Assembly: GCF_035609205.1 (NCBI RefSeq)
Contig: NZ_CP141184.1
Location: forward strand, 2,012,501 to 2,076,500
Direction of reading: 5' to 3'
DNA length: 64,000 nucleotides
Source: Hymenobacter sp. GOD-10R
GTDB lineage: Bacteria > Bacteroidota > Bacteroidia > Cytophagales > Hymenobacteraceae
Made by a program: the position numbers and the translations under genes. The notes under the pieces were generated by a model. The model had not been told where the DNA came from, searched no databases, and saw nothing but the letters and a program-made list of their open reading frames with translations. How positions within the stretch are numbered: position 1 is the stretch's first letter; the number at the start of each line of letters is the position of its first letter. Of this stretch, positions 8,908 through 17,596 are shown one piece after another.

Positions 8908-9624
8908 CTATTTGATGAGCAGCAAATCGGAGCGACGGATATAGGCGGCTTGTCCGCGCCATTCTACTTGGTACCAGATATCCTTGCGTCCGCGCACAAT
9001 TAGTCGGTCGCCGGCAGCAGCCGTGGTAAGCCAAGCGGCACCAGCACCAGGTCCTGTCATTAGGGCTGCATGGGAGCTAGCCACAATTCCAGTTTGATTT
9101 GGTCCTAATACGTTCAGGAACACCAGTACCAAACCTAGGTAACAAGCATACGCGAGCCACCAGCCCCTCTCCACCGAGCGCCGCCGGATCAGCAAAAGCG
9201 TGCCGCCGATAACTGCGGCTATCAGCAACAACTGAAGCAAGCGGTAGTAATACCGCCGGAACGTAATAATCAGGCTCTGCCGCCACGAGTCTGGGTAGCC
9301 GGTTACGCGCTGGTTTTGGGCTAGCTCGGCTATCTTATGCCAGGTAGCATGGCGCGGCTGACGTATCTGGGCGAGGTTTAAGTAGTAAAGCGCTGCCGGA
9401 TAATGTCCCAACCCTTCCTGCACGTATGCCATGCGGAGCAAAAGTTGTGGCGAGGCCTGCCGCTCTTGCCGCAAAATTTGTCGGTAGAGTGGATACGCTT
9501 GCTCATAAGCACCCGCTTTGAACAAAGAATCTGCCTGGGAAAGTGTTTTGCTAACTTTTTGAGCTAGAATGATTTGGTGAGAAAACGTCCAAAACAGGAG
9601 AAAAAAACACGTTTTTTTTATCAA
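8908..9624 (-). CDS. TPR and SH3-like domain membrane protein (BatE-like)
   Basis: Protein of 238 residues with a signal-like N-terminus (MIKKTCFFLLFWTFSHQIIL). Two or three TPR-like helices follow (ADSLFKAGAYEQAYPLYRQI; GHYPAALYYLNLA). Two membrane segments lie around residues 130-175 (LLQLLLIAAVIGGTLLLI; WLAYACYLGLVLVFL), and a C-terminal bacterial SH3-like domain contains DRLIVRGRKDIWYQVEW. The order of domains resembles BatE of the Bacteroidota aerotolerance (Bat) group, but no bat genes are adjacent, so the role is unknown. The only plausible start is TTG at 9624; no in-frame ATG precedes the signal peptide. It is divergent from tRNA-Lys. Confidence 0.75.
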   Translation of the reverse strand: MIKKTCFFLLFWTFSHQIILAQKVSKTLSQADSLFKAGAYEQAYPLYRQILRQERQASPQLLLRMAYVQEGLGHYPAALYYLNLAQIRQPRHATWHKIAELAQNQRVTGYPDSWRQSLIITFRRYYYRLLQLLLIAAVIGGTLLLIRRRSVERGWWLAYACYLGLVLVFLNVLGPNQTGIVASSHAALMTGPGAGAAWLTTAAAGDRLIVRGRKDIWYQVEWRGQAAYIRRSDLLLIK

Positions 9625-9629
9625 GATGC

Positions 9630-9660
9630 TTGCAGGTTAAAAGATGACCCCCTACTTTTG
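9630..9660 (+). promoter_or_regulatory. Bacteroidota-type promoter of tRNA-Lys
   Basis: TTG at 9630-9632, 20 bases, then TACTTTTG at 9653-9660: an exact match to the TTG/TAnnTTTG promoter of Bacteroidota. Transcription should start about 40 bases before the mature tRNA. Confidence 0.7.
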
Positions 9661-9701
9661 TGCCCACAATAAAGGAACACGCTTCCACAACACAAATAAA
9701 C

Positions 9702-9774
9702 GATTCTGTAGCTCAGCTGGTAGAGCAATACACTTTTAATGTATGGGTCCTGGGTTCGAATCCCAGCGGGATCA
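9702..9774 (+). tRNA. tRNA-Lys (anticodon TTT)
   Basis: All four arms fold. The acceptor is GATTCTG paired with CGGGATC (with G-T pairs), the D arm contains AGCTCAGCTGGTAGAGCA, the anticodon stem ATACA/TGTAT encloses loop CTTTTAA with anticodon TTT at 9735-9737, and the T arm is CTGGGTTCGAATCCCAG. The discriminator base is A at 9774. CCA is not encoded and must be added after transcription. Confidence 0.97.
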
Positions 9775-9777
9775 CAA

Positions 9778-9805
9778 GGGTAGTCAGAAATGACTACCCT
9801 TTTTT
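9778..9805 (+). terminator. Rho-independent terminator of tRNA-Lys
   Basis: Perfect 9-bp stem GGGTAGTCA/TGACTACCC around a GAAA tetraloop, followed by six T. Confidence 0.9.
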
Positions 9806-10211
9806 CTTGCCCTATTGGCTGCAAACAGATGTTTTGGTGGTACTCAGCAAATGGCTGTACCTAGCATTTTTGATTTGTTAGGTGAAGAATTCCTGATTTG
9901 CTAGCTGCAAAAAGGTTGGTTCTAAGTTGATTCAGACCCTTCCTACTTCACTTCTGCCCGCTACATTTTCTATTTAGAAATCGTGTCGAGGCTGGAAAAG
10001 CCCTGCTTTCACGTTTCTTACTTAGAAACAGAACTGCTATTTAGCAAATAGTGAACGTACAGTGGTAGACTTATTTTGGGGCAAATTTGAGTCCCAATAT
10101 GGATGGTAAGGGAGTGTAGATTCTGCTGAGCTTAGTAAAGACGAATAGCTATAAAGTGCGAAGGCCCACTCGTTAGCAGGATCTTAAAATCGCACGCAGA
10201 GCACTAGTCAC
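9806..10211. other. Intergenic region without a recognisable gene
   Basis: About 400 bases between the tRNA terminator and a small membrane-protein gene. No convincing open frame, tRNA or strong hairpin was seen. Two short look-alike words (TATTTAGAAA and TACTTAGAAA) occur near 9973 and 10018, with no assigned function. Confidence 0.4.
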
Positions 10212-10613
10212 CTACATAGAAGGTTTGGTAGCGGGTTTATTTACCCAAAGACTGTATAGCAAGCCATATACAGCACCCCCAATTCCAAAGCCAATTACAT
10301 CAAGCTCTTTCCTCTCGCTGAAATGAGGAAGGGAGGTGATAACAGGATATGTTTTGGCTATTGTATGAAGTGTAATAGCGAGAACACCACCAACAAGGGA
10401 TGAAAGCCACCAATTACTACGGTTGAAGAAGCGTAGTAAAAGAAAGTGAATACCGGCGAAGGGCAGATAAAGCCACCATCCATAAAAGAGTATTATATAA
10501 AGCATATACATAACCGTTGATGAGTATTGTAAGCGGGTAGGAATGCTCAATAACAAGCAGGTCACAGCCAAAGCTATTAACAGGGAGAGAAGTAGCTTAT
10601 ATCCTTTGTTCAT
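10212..10613 (-). CDS. Small integral membrane protein of unknown function
   Basis: Not recognised. From the ATG at 10613 (MNKGYKLLLSLLIALAVTCL) the product has 133 residues. About four hydrophobic segments are visible: the N-terminal anchor, VMYMLYIILFYGWWLYLPFAG, WWLSSLVGGVLAITLHTIA, and IGFGIGGAVYGLLYSLWV. The frame is open back to 10739, but the extra 42 residues are basic and lack a membrane or signal pattern, so the shorter start is preferred. It is a single gene, divergent from the rhamnosidase. Composition is AT-richer than in its neighbours. Confidence 0.55.
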   Translation of the reverse strand: MNKGYKLLLSLLIALAVTCLLLSIPTRLQYSSTVMYMLYIILFYGWWLYLPFAGIHFLLLRFFNRSNWWLSSLVGGVLAITLHTIAKTYPVITSLPHFSERKELDVIGFGIGGAVYGLLYSLWVNKPATKPSM

Positions 10614-10812
10614 AATGGTTTTTGGGACGAAGATGCGCGGCAAAAGTGCCCGTAGCAGACAAGCATTAGCAGCAGAATAACGCAAACCTCTAGACTTCTG
10701 ATAATTTACAACCGCAAAAGCAAGCTTGTTCAGCAGCACGGACTTCTCAGTTATGCTGGTTATGCTTGCTTCCAGAGGTAATTCACTGAAGCGTTAGCTG
10801 CTTCCTTTTCTC

Positions 10813-13569
10813 ATGCACACTGCTATGTTCGTACTCCGTGCGAAGCTTGTCGCTTCGACATCTTCCGCTTTCTCCCGCTGTATCCTAGGTGCTAGCTTAC
10901 TACTGGTCAGTTTGAGTGCACAGGCCTACACCCCTGCGGGAGCCGTAGACTTGCGCTGCGAGTACTTGGTAAATCCATTAGGCTTAGATGCCCCGCGGCC
11001 CCGGTTATCATGGCGACTGGATGATAACCGGCGCGGGGCTAGGCAGCAGGCTTACCAGCTGGTGGTGGGTACCGACTCGCTGAGCGTTAGCCAGGGCAAA
11101 GGAGCCGTGTGGAACCCCGGCAAAATTGCCTCGGACCAGCAACTGGTCACTTATGCCGGTCAGGCGCTACGCCCATTTACCAAGTATTTCTGGCGGGTAC
11201 AGGTATGGAATGGAGGCAACGCGCCAGCGAGCCGGGTAGCTAGCTTTGAGACGGGGCTGATGACCATGAAGAACTGGCAAGGCACTTGGATCAGCGACAC
11301 GCGCGACGTAGCTCTGCGGCCAGCGCCATACTTCCGAAAAGGGTTTGGGGTAGCTAAAAAGGTCAAGTCGGCGCGGGCGTACATTGCCGCCGCGGGGCTC
11401 TACGAACTGTTCTTGAACGGGCAACGCATCGGCAACCATCGCCTCGACCCCATGTACACGCGCTTCGACCGCCGGACGCTGTACGTGACGTATGACGTGA
11501 CTTCTTACCTGAAAGCCGGGCAGAATGCCGTAGGCGTGCTCCTCGGCAACGGCTGGTATAACCACCAGTCTACGGCAGTCTGGTACTTCCACGAAGCCCC
11601 GTGGCGCAACCGTCCCACGTTCTGCCTCGATTTGCGCGTGACGTACACCGACGGCTCGGTAGAAACCGTCACGTCAGGCATTGACTGGAAGACGAGCTTA
11701 GGTCCATTGGTGTTCAACAGCATTTATACGGCGGAGCACTACGATGCCCGGTTGGAGCAAACTGGCTGGAACACCGCAGGGTTTGATGACACCAAATGGA
11801 AGCCAGTGATGAACCGCGCCGCGCCATCGCAGAACATTGTGGCGCAGGTCATGCACCCCATCCGGAACGTCGAAAGCATACCTGCTAAAACGATTAAGAA
11901 GCTTAATGACACCACCTATGTGTTCGACCTAGGTCGCAACATTGCCGGGGTGAGTCAGCTACGGGTGCAAGGCCCCGCAGGAACGGCGCTGCGGCTCAAG
12001 CACGGCGAACGGGTGTATGCTGATGGCCGGGTGGATCAATCCAACATCGACGTGCATTACCGGCCCACCGACAAGCGCGACCCCTTCCAAACGGATGTTT
12101 TTACGCTGAGCGGTAAAGGGGAGGAGACCTTCATGCCGTCCTTCAATTACAAGGGCTTTCAATACGTGGAAGTGACGAGTAGCCAACCGGTTGCGCTGAC
12201 TACCGGTAGTCTGACTGGGTATTTTATGCACAGCGACGTGCCAGCCGTGGGCCAGGTGTCTTCTTCCAATCCCACGCTCAACAAGATCTGGCAGGCGACC
12301 AACAACTCTTATTTGTCGAACCTGTTCGGGTATCCGACTGATTGTCCGCAGCGGGAGAAGAACGGCTGGACCGGCGACGCGCACATTGCCGTAGAAACGG
12401 GCTTGTACAACTTCGATGGCATCACCGTTTACGAGAAATGGCTAGCGGACCACCGCGATGAGCAGCAACCCAACGGGGTGCTGCCTTCTATTATTCCCTC
12501 CAACGGCTGGGGCTATGAATGGGGTAATGGCCCCGACTGGACCAGCACGATTGCGCTGATTCCTTGGAATATCTATCTGTTTTACGGGGATACTAAGCTA
12601 CTGGCCGATTGCTACGGCAACCTCAAACGCTACGTGGACCACATTCATGAGCAGAGCCCCACAAACCTCACCAGTTGGGGGCTAGGTGACTGGGTGCCGG
12701 TCAAATCGAAGTCGCCGGTGGAGTTGACTTCGTCGACGTACTACTACACCGATGCGCTCATTCTGGCCAAAGCTGCCAAGGTACTGGGCAAAACTGCCGA
12801 CTACACGTACTACGCCGCTTTAGCCGAAAAAATTAGGGCGGCCATCAATGCCAAATACCTGAATCGGGAGACGGCGCAGTATGGCAATGGGGTGCAGACG
12901 GAACTCAGCGTGCCCCTGTATTGGGGAGTAGTGCCACCCGAACTGAAGAGCCGCGTAGCCGACAACCTAGCCCGCCGCGTAGCCGCCGATAATTACCACC
13001 TCGACGTCGGTTTGCTCGGCACCAAGGCCATTTTGAGCGCGCTCAGCGAAAACGGTCACGCCGACCTAGCCTACCGGGTCGCTGCGCAAGAAACATTTCC
13101 CTCGTGGGGGTGGTGGATTGTGAACGGCGCGACGACTCTCTACGAAAACTGGCCTATTGATGCCAAGAGCGATATTTCCATGAACCACATCATGTTCGGG
13201 GAAATAGGAGCTTGGCTTTACAAAGGACTAGGTGGCATTCGGCCCGATCCGCTCCAGCCGGGCTTCAAGAACACGCTGCTGACGCCGCATTTCGTGGCCG
13301 GTCTCGATCATTTTGAGGCGAGCCACGCTAGCCCCTACGGCCTCATTCGGTCGGCGTGGCAGAAAATCGCGGGTAGCATTTCCTACAAAGTGACTGTGCC
13401 GCCTAATGCCACCGCGACCTTGCTCTTGCCCGTAGCGAGTGGGCAGCAGGTGTACGAAGCCGGTAAGCGGTTAGATTCAGCCTCCCCATATATCCGTCTG
13501 GTGAAATCAACGCCAGGCCTCTACCAATACCACCTAGCTGCTGGCTCCTACGAGTTGGCAATTCGGTGA
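10813..13569 (+). CDS. Alpha-L-rhamnosidase, GH78
   Basis: Exported glycosidase of 918 residues that releases terminal alpha-L-rhamnose. A signal peptide covers about the first 39 residues (LGASLLLVSLSAQA). The N-terminal beta domain begins DLRCEYLVNPLGLDAPRPRLSW, followed by a jelly-roll domain with FRKGFGVAKKVKSARAYIAA and GLYELFLNGQRIG. The (alpha/alpha)6 catalytic region contains DCPQREKNGWTGDAH from Asp510, the signature acidic motif of GH78, and the C-terminal beta domain follows IRPDPLQPGF. Length and order are normal for the family. It opens the long plus-strand block, and a mutarotase of the rhamnose type follows 70 bp downstream, so the two likely work together. Rhamnose does not fit an N-glycan target; the pair may serve pectic or arabinogalactan side chains. 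Confidence 0.92.
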   Translation: MHTAMFVLRAKLVASTSSAFSRCILGASLLLVSLSAQAYTPAGAVDLRCEYLVNPLGLDAPRPRLSWRLDDNRRGARQQAYQLVVGTDSLSVSQGKGAVWNPGKIASDQQLVTYAGQALRPFTKYFWRVQVWNGGNAPASRVASFETGLMTMKNWQGTWISDTRDVALRPAPYFRKGFGVAKKVKSARAYIAAAGLYELFLNGQRIGNHRLDPMYTRFDRRTLYVTYDVTSYLKAGQNAVGVLLGNGWYNHQSTAVWYFHEAPWRNRPTFCLDLRVTYTDGSVETVTSGIDWKTSLGPLVFNSIYTAEHYDARLEQTGWNTAGFDDTKWKPVMNRAAPSQNIVAQVMHPIRNVESIPAKTIKKLNDTTYVFDLGRNIAGVSQLRVQGPAGTALRLKHGERVYADGRVDQSNIDVHYRPTDKRDPFQTDVFTLSGKGEETFMPSFNYKGFQYVEVTSSQPVALTTGSLTGYFMHSDVPAVGQVSSSNPTLNKIWQATNNSYLSNLFGYPTDCPQREKNGWTGDAHIAVETGLYNFDGITVYEKWLADHRDEQQPNGVLPSIIPSNGWGYEWGNGPDWTSTIALIPWNIYLFYGDTKLLADCYGNLKRYVDHIHEQSPTNLTSWGLGDWVPVKSKSPVELTSSTYYYTDALILAKAAKVLGKTADYTYYAALAEKIRAAINAKYLNRETAQYGNGVQTELSVPLYWGVVPPELKSRVADNLARRVAADNYHLDVGLLGTKAILSALSENGHADLAYRVAAQETFPSWGWWIVNGATTLYENWPIDAKSDISMNHIMFGEIGAWLYKGLGGIRPDPLQPGFKNTLLTPHFVAGLDHFEASHASPYGLIRSAWQKIAGSISYKVTVPPNATATLLLPVASGQQVYEAGKRLDSASPYIRLVKSTPGLYQYHLAAGSYELAIR

Positions 13570-13639
13570 CGCACCTTCGCTACCTAGGTTTACTAGCCAC
13601 TACAAAAACATCCTCCCTCCCTAGCTTTCCCTTTCGTCC

Positions 13640-14011
13640 ATGGAATACATAGAATCAGGTTATCCGGCGCATTTCAAAAGGTATTGCAAAACGCTGACCT
13701 TGCAAGATGACAGCGCATTGATCGAGCAGTACAAGCAAGCGCACGGGCCAAGCGCCGTTTGGCCAGAAATAGACCAGGGCATGCGCGAGGTAGGCATTCT
13801 GAAGATGGAAATCTACCTGTTTGGGAGGCAGCTCTTCATGATTATGGATACTGTCGCTAGCTTCGACCACGAGCAGGCCATGGCGGAACTCGCCACCAAA
13901 CCCCGGCAGGCAGAATGGGAAACCTACGTTTCTCAGTTTCAAAAAACCACAGCCTCCAGTACTGCCAACGAAAAGTGGCAACTCATGGAGCGCATCTATG
14001 AGCTAGGTTGA
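13640..14011 (+). CDS. L-rhamnose mutarotase family protein
   Basis: Small protein of 123 residues that should interconvert alpha and beta anomers of a 6-deoxyhexose, most likely L-rhamnose. It aligns with E. coli RhaM: YKQAHGPSAVWPEI corresponds to YQRRHNPIWPEL and retains the tyrosine/histidine pair (Tyr31, His35). A conserved tryptophan follows in the AEWETYVSQF helix, and the C-terminus ends with MERIYEL in the family style. No signal peptide, hence cytoplasmic. Its position 70 bp after the GH78 gene supports the rhamnose assignment, although fucosidase genes follow and fucose as substrate is not excluded. Confidence 0.8.
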   Translation: MEYIESGYPAHFKRYCKTLTLQDDSALIEQYKQAHGPSAVWPEIDQGMREVGILKMEIYLFGRQLFMIMDTVASFDHEQAMAELATKPRQAEWETYVSQFQKTTASSTANEKWQLMERIYELG

Positions 14012-14449
14012 TCTAGTAGAGAACGGAAAGCGCGGCCCTCGCTGGTACCAGTACTGGCCGAGGTGGATAGGTGTGCACTACACTGCCCTGAATGGTATTC
14101 TTTCTTTTCTGCTACACCACCATTGTATTCTACTATGAGCCTAATTTGCACTCATGTATGAGTGTTGCCGCACACATCAAGTGAGTTTGCGCGCACATTT
14201 TTAAATTTTCCAATTGTTTGTGTCAATACTTTCTTACTTTAGGCCCACGTCTCCAGCATTTCTATAGCGGATAGAAGGCGAAGCAATCGGCACAAACTGC
14301 CACCAGTCGGGCAGACACGAGAGGATTTGTAGTCGCAAATGTCCTCCTAGCTAGCGCAGCCTCCTCGCAGCCCTTTGCTGCCCGCCACCTGAGAGGCCGA
14401 TTACTTGGCGCAACTGCGCTAAGCTAGGTACCACCTAACTCACCTAACG
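14012..14449 (+). promoter_or_regulatory. Control region before the fucosidase genes, with possible LacI-type half sites
   Basis: No gene is seen in these 438 bases. Two similar words, CGCACACAT at 14170-14178 and CGCACATTT at 14192-14200, are spaced about two helical turns apart. The second lies in GTTTGCGCGCACATTTTTAA, which resembles the right half of the operators before susC at 40.8-41.1 kb. A possible promoter follows: TTG at 14214-14216 and TACTTTAG at 14235-14242 (one mismatch to TAnnTTTG, spacing 18). The leader to the fucosidase start would be about 200 bases. Confidence 0.4.
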
Positions 14450-16036
14450 TTGTACACTAGAGTGAACGAGCACATTATCAACTGCTTAAAAGGGCTGAGA
14501 TGGAAGAAGGCCGTGCCACTACTACTGGCCGGTTGTTGGGGGGTGACACCTTACGTGAGTTTTGCCCAAATCTATACGGAGAAGAACTACTCGAAAATTG
14601 CCGCAGGGAGCGCCGAAACAGATATAATTCGGAAGGCAGCCAACGTAACGCCTTCCCCCCGGCAACTGCGGTGGCAACAATTAGAACTGACCGGCTTCAT
14701 TCACTTCGGAATGAACACCTTCACCAACAAAGAGTGGGGGGATGGCACGGAGAACCCGCAGCTATTCAACCCCACGGCGCTCGACGCCAAGCAATGGGTG
14801 CGCGCTTGTAAGGAAGGCGGAATCAAGCAAGTAATTATAACGGCCAAACACCACGACGGCTTCTGTTTGTGGCCTTCGAAGTACACGGAGCATTCCGTGA
14901 AAAATAGTCCGTGGAAAAAGGGCAAGGGCGACGTAGTAAGAGAAGTTGCCGACGCCTGTCACGCCTACGGGCTAGGTTTTGGTGTGTATTTGTCGCCCTG
15001 GGATAGAAACTCAAAGTTCTTCGGGGACTCGGCCAAGTACAATAACTACTTCGTGAACCAACTCACGGAGCTGCTCTCCAACTATGGCCGCGTGGATGAG
15101 GTGTGGTTTGATGGGGCCAACGGCGAAGGTCCTACCGGCAAGAAGCAAGTGTATGATTTCAACCGCTGGTACGCGCTCATCCGCAAGTTGCAGCCCACGG
15201 CCGCTATTGCCGTGATGGGCCCCGACGTACGGTGGGTAGGCACCGAATCGGGCTACGGCCGCGAAACCGAATGGAGCGTGGTACCGATGGAGGCACAGCG
15301 CCAGGACAACGTGGCCGCCAACTCCCAGAAGGAAGCGGCCTTTGCTCCCAAAAATATGATGGAGGATGACCTAGGTAGTCGAGCCAAAATCAAGAATGCG
15401 CAAAGCCTGGTGTGGTACCCGGCCGAAATCGACGTGTCCATCCGCCCGGGCTGGTTTCATCATCCGGCGGAAGATACCAAGGTCAAAACGCCGGCGCAGC
15501 TGCTGGATATTTACAACAGCTCGGTGGGCCGAAACGGGGTGCTGCTCCTGAATATTCCGCCCGATAAAAGAGGCTTGATCAATCAAAATGATATTGCCAG
15601 CCTGAAAGCATGGAAAGCGGCAATTGCGAAGACGTACTCTAAAAATTTGTTGAGAAGTGCCCAGGTAAGTGGCACCAATGCTGGCCAAGTGAAGGCCATG
15701 CTAGACGACAAGTACACCACCTATTGGACTACCACCGGCACTGACACCACGGCAACGATCAACTTCACGCTGCCGTCGCCGCAAGATTTCGACGTGCTAC
15801 AGTTGCAGGAAAATATTGCCGTCGGGCAGCGCATCGAAAACTTTGTGTTGGAATACAAGAGCGGTGAAGACTGGAGAACGGTAGCGGCTGGTACCACCGT
15901 GGGCTTCAAGCGGATACTTAAGTTTGAACCGCTCCAAGCGCAGTACTTACGCCTTCGCATCACCTCGTCTAGGTTGAATCCTACGCTTTCATCAATCGGA
16001 CTTTACAAGCAAGCTGTGCTACCGGAAAACAGGTAA
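14450..16036 (+). CDS. Alpha-L-fucosidase, GH29 (subfamily B type), with C-terminal F5/8-type carbohydrate-binding domain
   Basis: Retaining fucosidase of 528 residues. HFGMNTFTNKEWGDG near residue 85 and KHHDGFCLWPSKYT are typical of GH29-B, the alpha-1,3/1,4 group. The nucleophile is Asp221 in VWFDGANGEG. The last 130 residues (SGTNAGQVKAMLDDKYTTYW ... FVLEYKSGEDWRTVA ... YLRLRI) form a discoidin-like F5/8 C module. The signal peptide is KKAVPLLLAGCWGVTPYVSFAQ. No ATG is available upstream of it: the start must be TTG at 14450 or GTG at 14462, which is unusual for this cluster. A second fucosidase gene follows after 27 bp, indicating a shared transcript. The specificity would suit Lewis-a or core alpha-1,3-fucose; that part is inferred. 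Confidence 0.9.
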   Translation: MYTRVNEHIINCLKGLRWKKAVPLLLAGCWGVTPYVSFAQIYTEKNYSKIAAGSAETDIIRKAANVTPSPRQLRWQQLELTGFIHFGMNTFTNKEWGDGTENPQLFNPTALDAKQWVRACKEGGIKQVIITAKHHDGFCLWPSKYTEHSVKNSPWKKGKGDVVREVADACHAYGLGFGVYLSPWDRNSKFFGDSAKYNNYFVNQLTELLSNYGRVDEVWFDGANGEGPTGKKQVYDFNRWYALIRKLQPTAAIAVMGPDVRWVGTESGYGRETEWSVVPMEAQRQDNVAANSQKEAAFAPKNMMEDDLGSRAKIKNAQSLVWYPAEIDVSIRPGWFHHPAEDTKVKTPAQLLDIYNSSVGRNGVLLLNIPPDKRGLINQNDIASLKAWKAAIAKTYSKNLLRSAQVSGTNAGQVKAMLDDKYTTYWTTTGTDTTATINFTLPSPQDFDVLQLQENIAVGQRIENFVLEYKSGEDWRTVAAGTTVGFKRILKFEPLQAQYLRLRITSSRLNPTLSSIGLYKQAVLPENR

Positions 16037-16063
16037 CTGGCGGAAACTTCAGACTACTCGCAT

Positions 16064-17509
16064 ATGGATTTAAAGAAAGTTACCCTAGCTCTGGCGCTGC
16101 TTACTGCGGCTAGCTCCTTGCCATTGCGTGCCCAGGAGCAAGGCATTCACCAGCAGTCAACTACGTACGAAGCGCCCACCGACCCGCTGGTAAAGCAAAA
16201 GCTGGAAAAATGGCGTGACCAGAAGTTTGGGCTGATTCTTCACTGGGGCTTGTACGCGGTGCCGGGCATCATCGAATCGTGGCAAATTTGCTCCGAAGAC
16301 TGGATTGAGCGCGACAGCACCATTGCCTACGAGGATTACAAAAAGTGGTATTGGGGCTTGAACAAGGAGTTTAACCCGGTGAAGTTCAACCCCGAGCAGT
16401 GGGCGAGCGTGGCCAAAAAGGCCGGCATGCGCTACCTGGTGTTCACCACCAAGCACCACGACGGCTTCAACATGTTCGACACGAAGCAATCGGACTTCAA
16501 AATCACCAACGGCCCCTTCAAAGACAACCCTAGGTCGAACGTGGCCAAGTACGTGTTCGACGCGTTTCGCAAGGAAGGCTTTATGATCGGGGCTTACTTC
16601 TCGAAGCCCGACTGGCACTCGCAAAACTTCTGGTGGTCGAAGTACGCCACGCCCAATCGCAACGTCAACTACGACATCAAGAAGTATTCGTGGCGGTGGA
16701 ATCAGTACAAGCAGTTCACGTACAACCAGATCAGTGAGCTGATGCACGACTACGGATCCATGGATATTCTGTGGCTCGACGGTGGCTGGGTGCGGCCCAA
16801 GGAAACCGTGAATGCGGAAGTTCGCTCCTGGGGAGCTCCCATCCCGGAGTTCAGCCAGGATGTGGATATGCCTCGCATTGCCACCATGGCCCGGCAGGCG
16901 CAACCCGGCTTGCTGATGGTAGACCGCACCGTGCACGGCCCGTACGAAAACTACCAGACGCCTGAGCAGAAGGTGCCTGAGAACAAGATAGATAACCCAT
17001 GGGAAAGCTGCCTGACCCTAGCTAACAACTGGGGTTACGTGCCAAACGACAAGTACAAGTCGCCGACGAAGATCATTCATTCCCTAGTTGAGGTAGTGGC
17101 CAAGGGTGGCAGCCTGCTGCTAGGTGTGGGGCCCAAACCCGACGGCACTCTGGACAATGAAGCCGTGACGCGGCTAGAGGCTATTGGTAAATGGCTGGAC
17201 GTGAACGGCGACGCCATCTACAGCACCCGCGCCACCGACCGCTTCCAGGACGGCAGCACCTACTTCACCCAGGGCAAGAAAGGCACGTGTTACGCCATTG
17301 CCTGCTTGCCCGAAGACAAAGCGGCGCCTACTACAGTGGAATGGACCGGCAACACCCCGAAAAAAGGCAGCAAAATAACCTTGCTCCAAACCGGAAAAAC
17401 CGTGAAGTGGACCAAAGAAGGCGACAAGGTGAAGGTGGTGTTGCCCGCGACGCTAGCCAAGCAAGCCGGTGCATACCCAGCCCTAGCTTTCGCTTTTTCA
17501 GCGGAGTAA
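16064..17509 (+). CDS. Alpha-L-fucosidase-like GH29 enzyme (subfamily A-like)
   Basis: Exported protein of 481 residues (signal peptide LALALLTAASSLPLRAQ). The TIM-barrel motifs are KFGLILHWGLYAVPG, FTTKHHDGFNMFDTKQSDF and the nucleophile Asp239 in ILWLDGGWV, matching the classical GH29 layout more closely than its neighbour does. A C-terminal beta domain of about 100 residues carries no extra binding module. It has HWG where the upstream enzyme has HFGMN, so the two probably cleave different fucosyl linkages. It lies between the GH29-B gene (27 bp) and GH35 (87 bp); a stem-loop occupies the latter spacer. Confidence 0.88.
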   Translation: MDLKKVTLALALLTAASSLPLRAQEQGIHQQSTTYEAPTDPLVKQKLEKWRDQKFGLILHWGLYAVPGIIESWQICSEDWIERDSTIAYEDYKKWYWGLNKEFNPVKFNPEQWASVAKKAGMRYLVFTTKHHDGFNMFDTKQSDFKITNGPFKDNPRSNVAKYVFDAFRKEGFMIGAYFSKPDWHSQNFWWSKYATPNRNVNYDIKKYSWRWNQYKQFTYNQISELMHDYGSMDILWLDGGWVRPKETVNAEVRSWGAPIPEFSQDVDMPRIATMARQAQPGLLMVDRTVHGPYENYQTPEQKVPENKIDNPWESCLTLANNWGYVPNDKYKSPTKIIHSLVEVVAKGGSLLLGVGPKPDGTLDNEAVTRLEAIGKWLDVNGDAIYSTRATDRFQDGSTYFTQGKKGTCYAIACLPEDKAAPTTVEWTGNTPKKGSKITLLQTGKTVKWTKEGDKVKVVLPATLAKQAGAYPALAFAFSAE

Positions 17510-17511
17510 GT

Positions 17512-17557
17512 TCGTTCTGATGGGGTTGGGGTAAAGCGCCTCACCCTGTCAGAACGA
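17512..17557 (+). other. Intercistronic stem-loop between GH29 and GH35 genes
   Basis: Arms TCGTTCTGA (17512-17520) and TCAGAACGA (17549-17557) are perfectly complementary, with additional inner GGGT/ACCC pairing. No T-run follows, so it is more likely an mRNA-processing or stability hairpin than a full terminator. Confidence 0.45.
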
Positions 17558-17596
17558 TATGCTTCTCACGGCTATTCTCTCAAATCGATACCGCTC

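Noticed and set aside
9660..9881. Open frame of 73 codons on the plus strand near 9.7 kb
   Set aside because: It runs straight through the tRNA-Lys gene and its terminator.
16157..16936. Open frame of 259 codons on the minus strand inside the second fucosidase gene
   Set aside because: It lies wholly antisense to a clear GH29 gene, with His/Val/Arg-rich composition typical of a GC-rich shadow frame and no recognisable domain.
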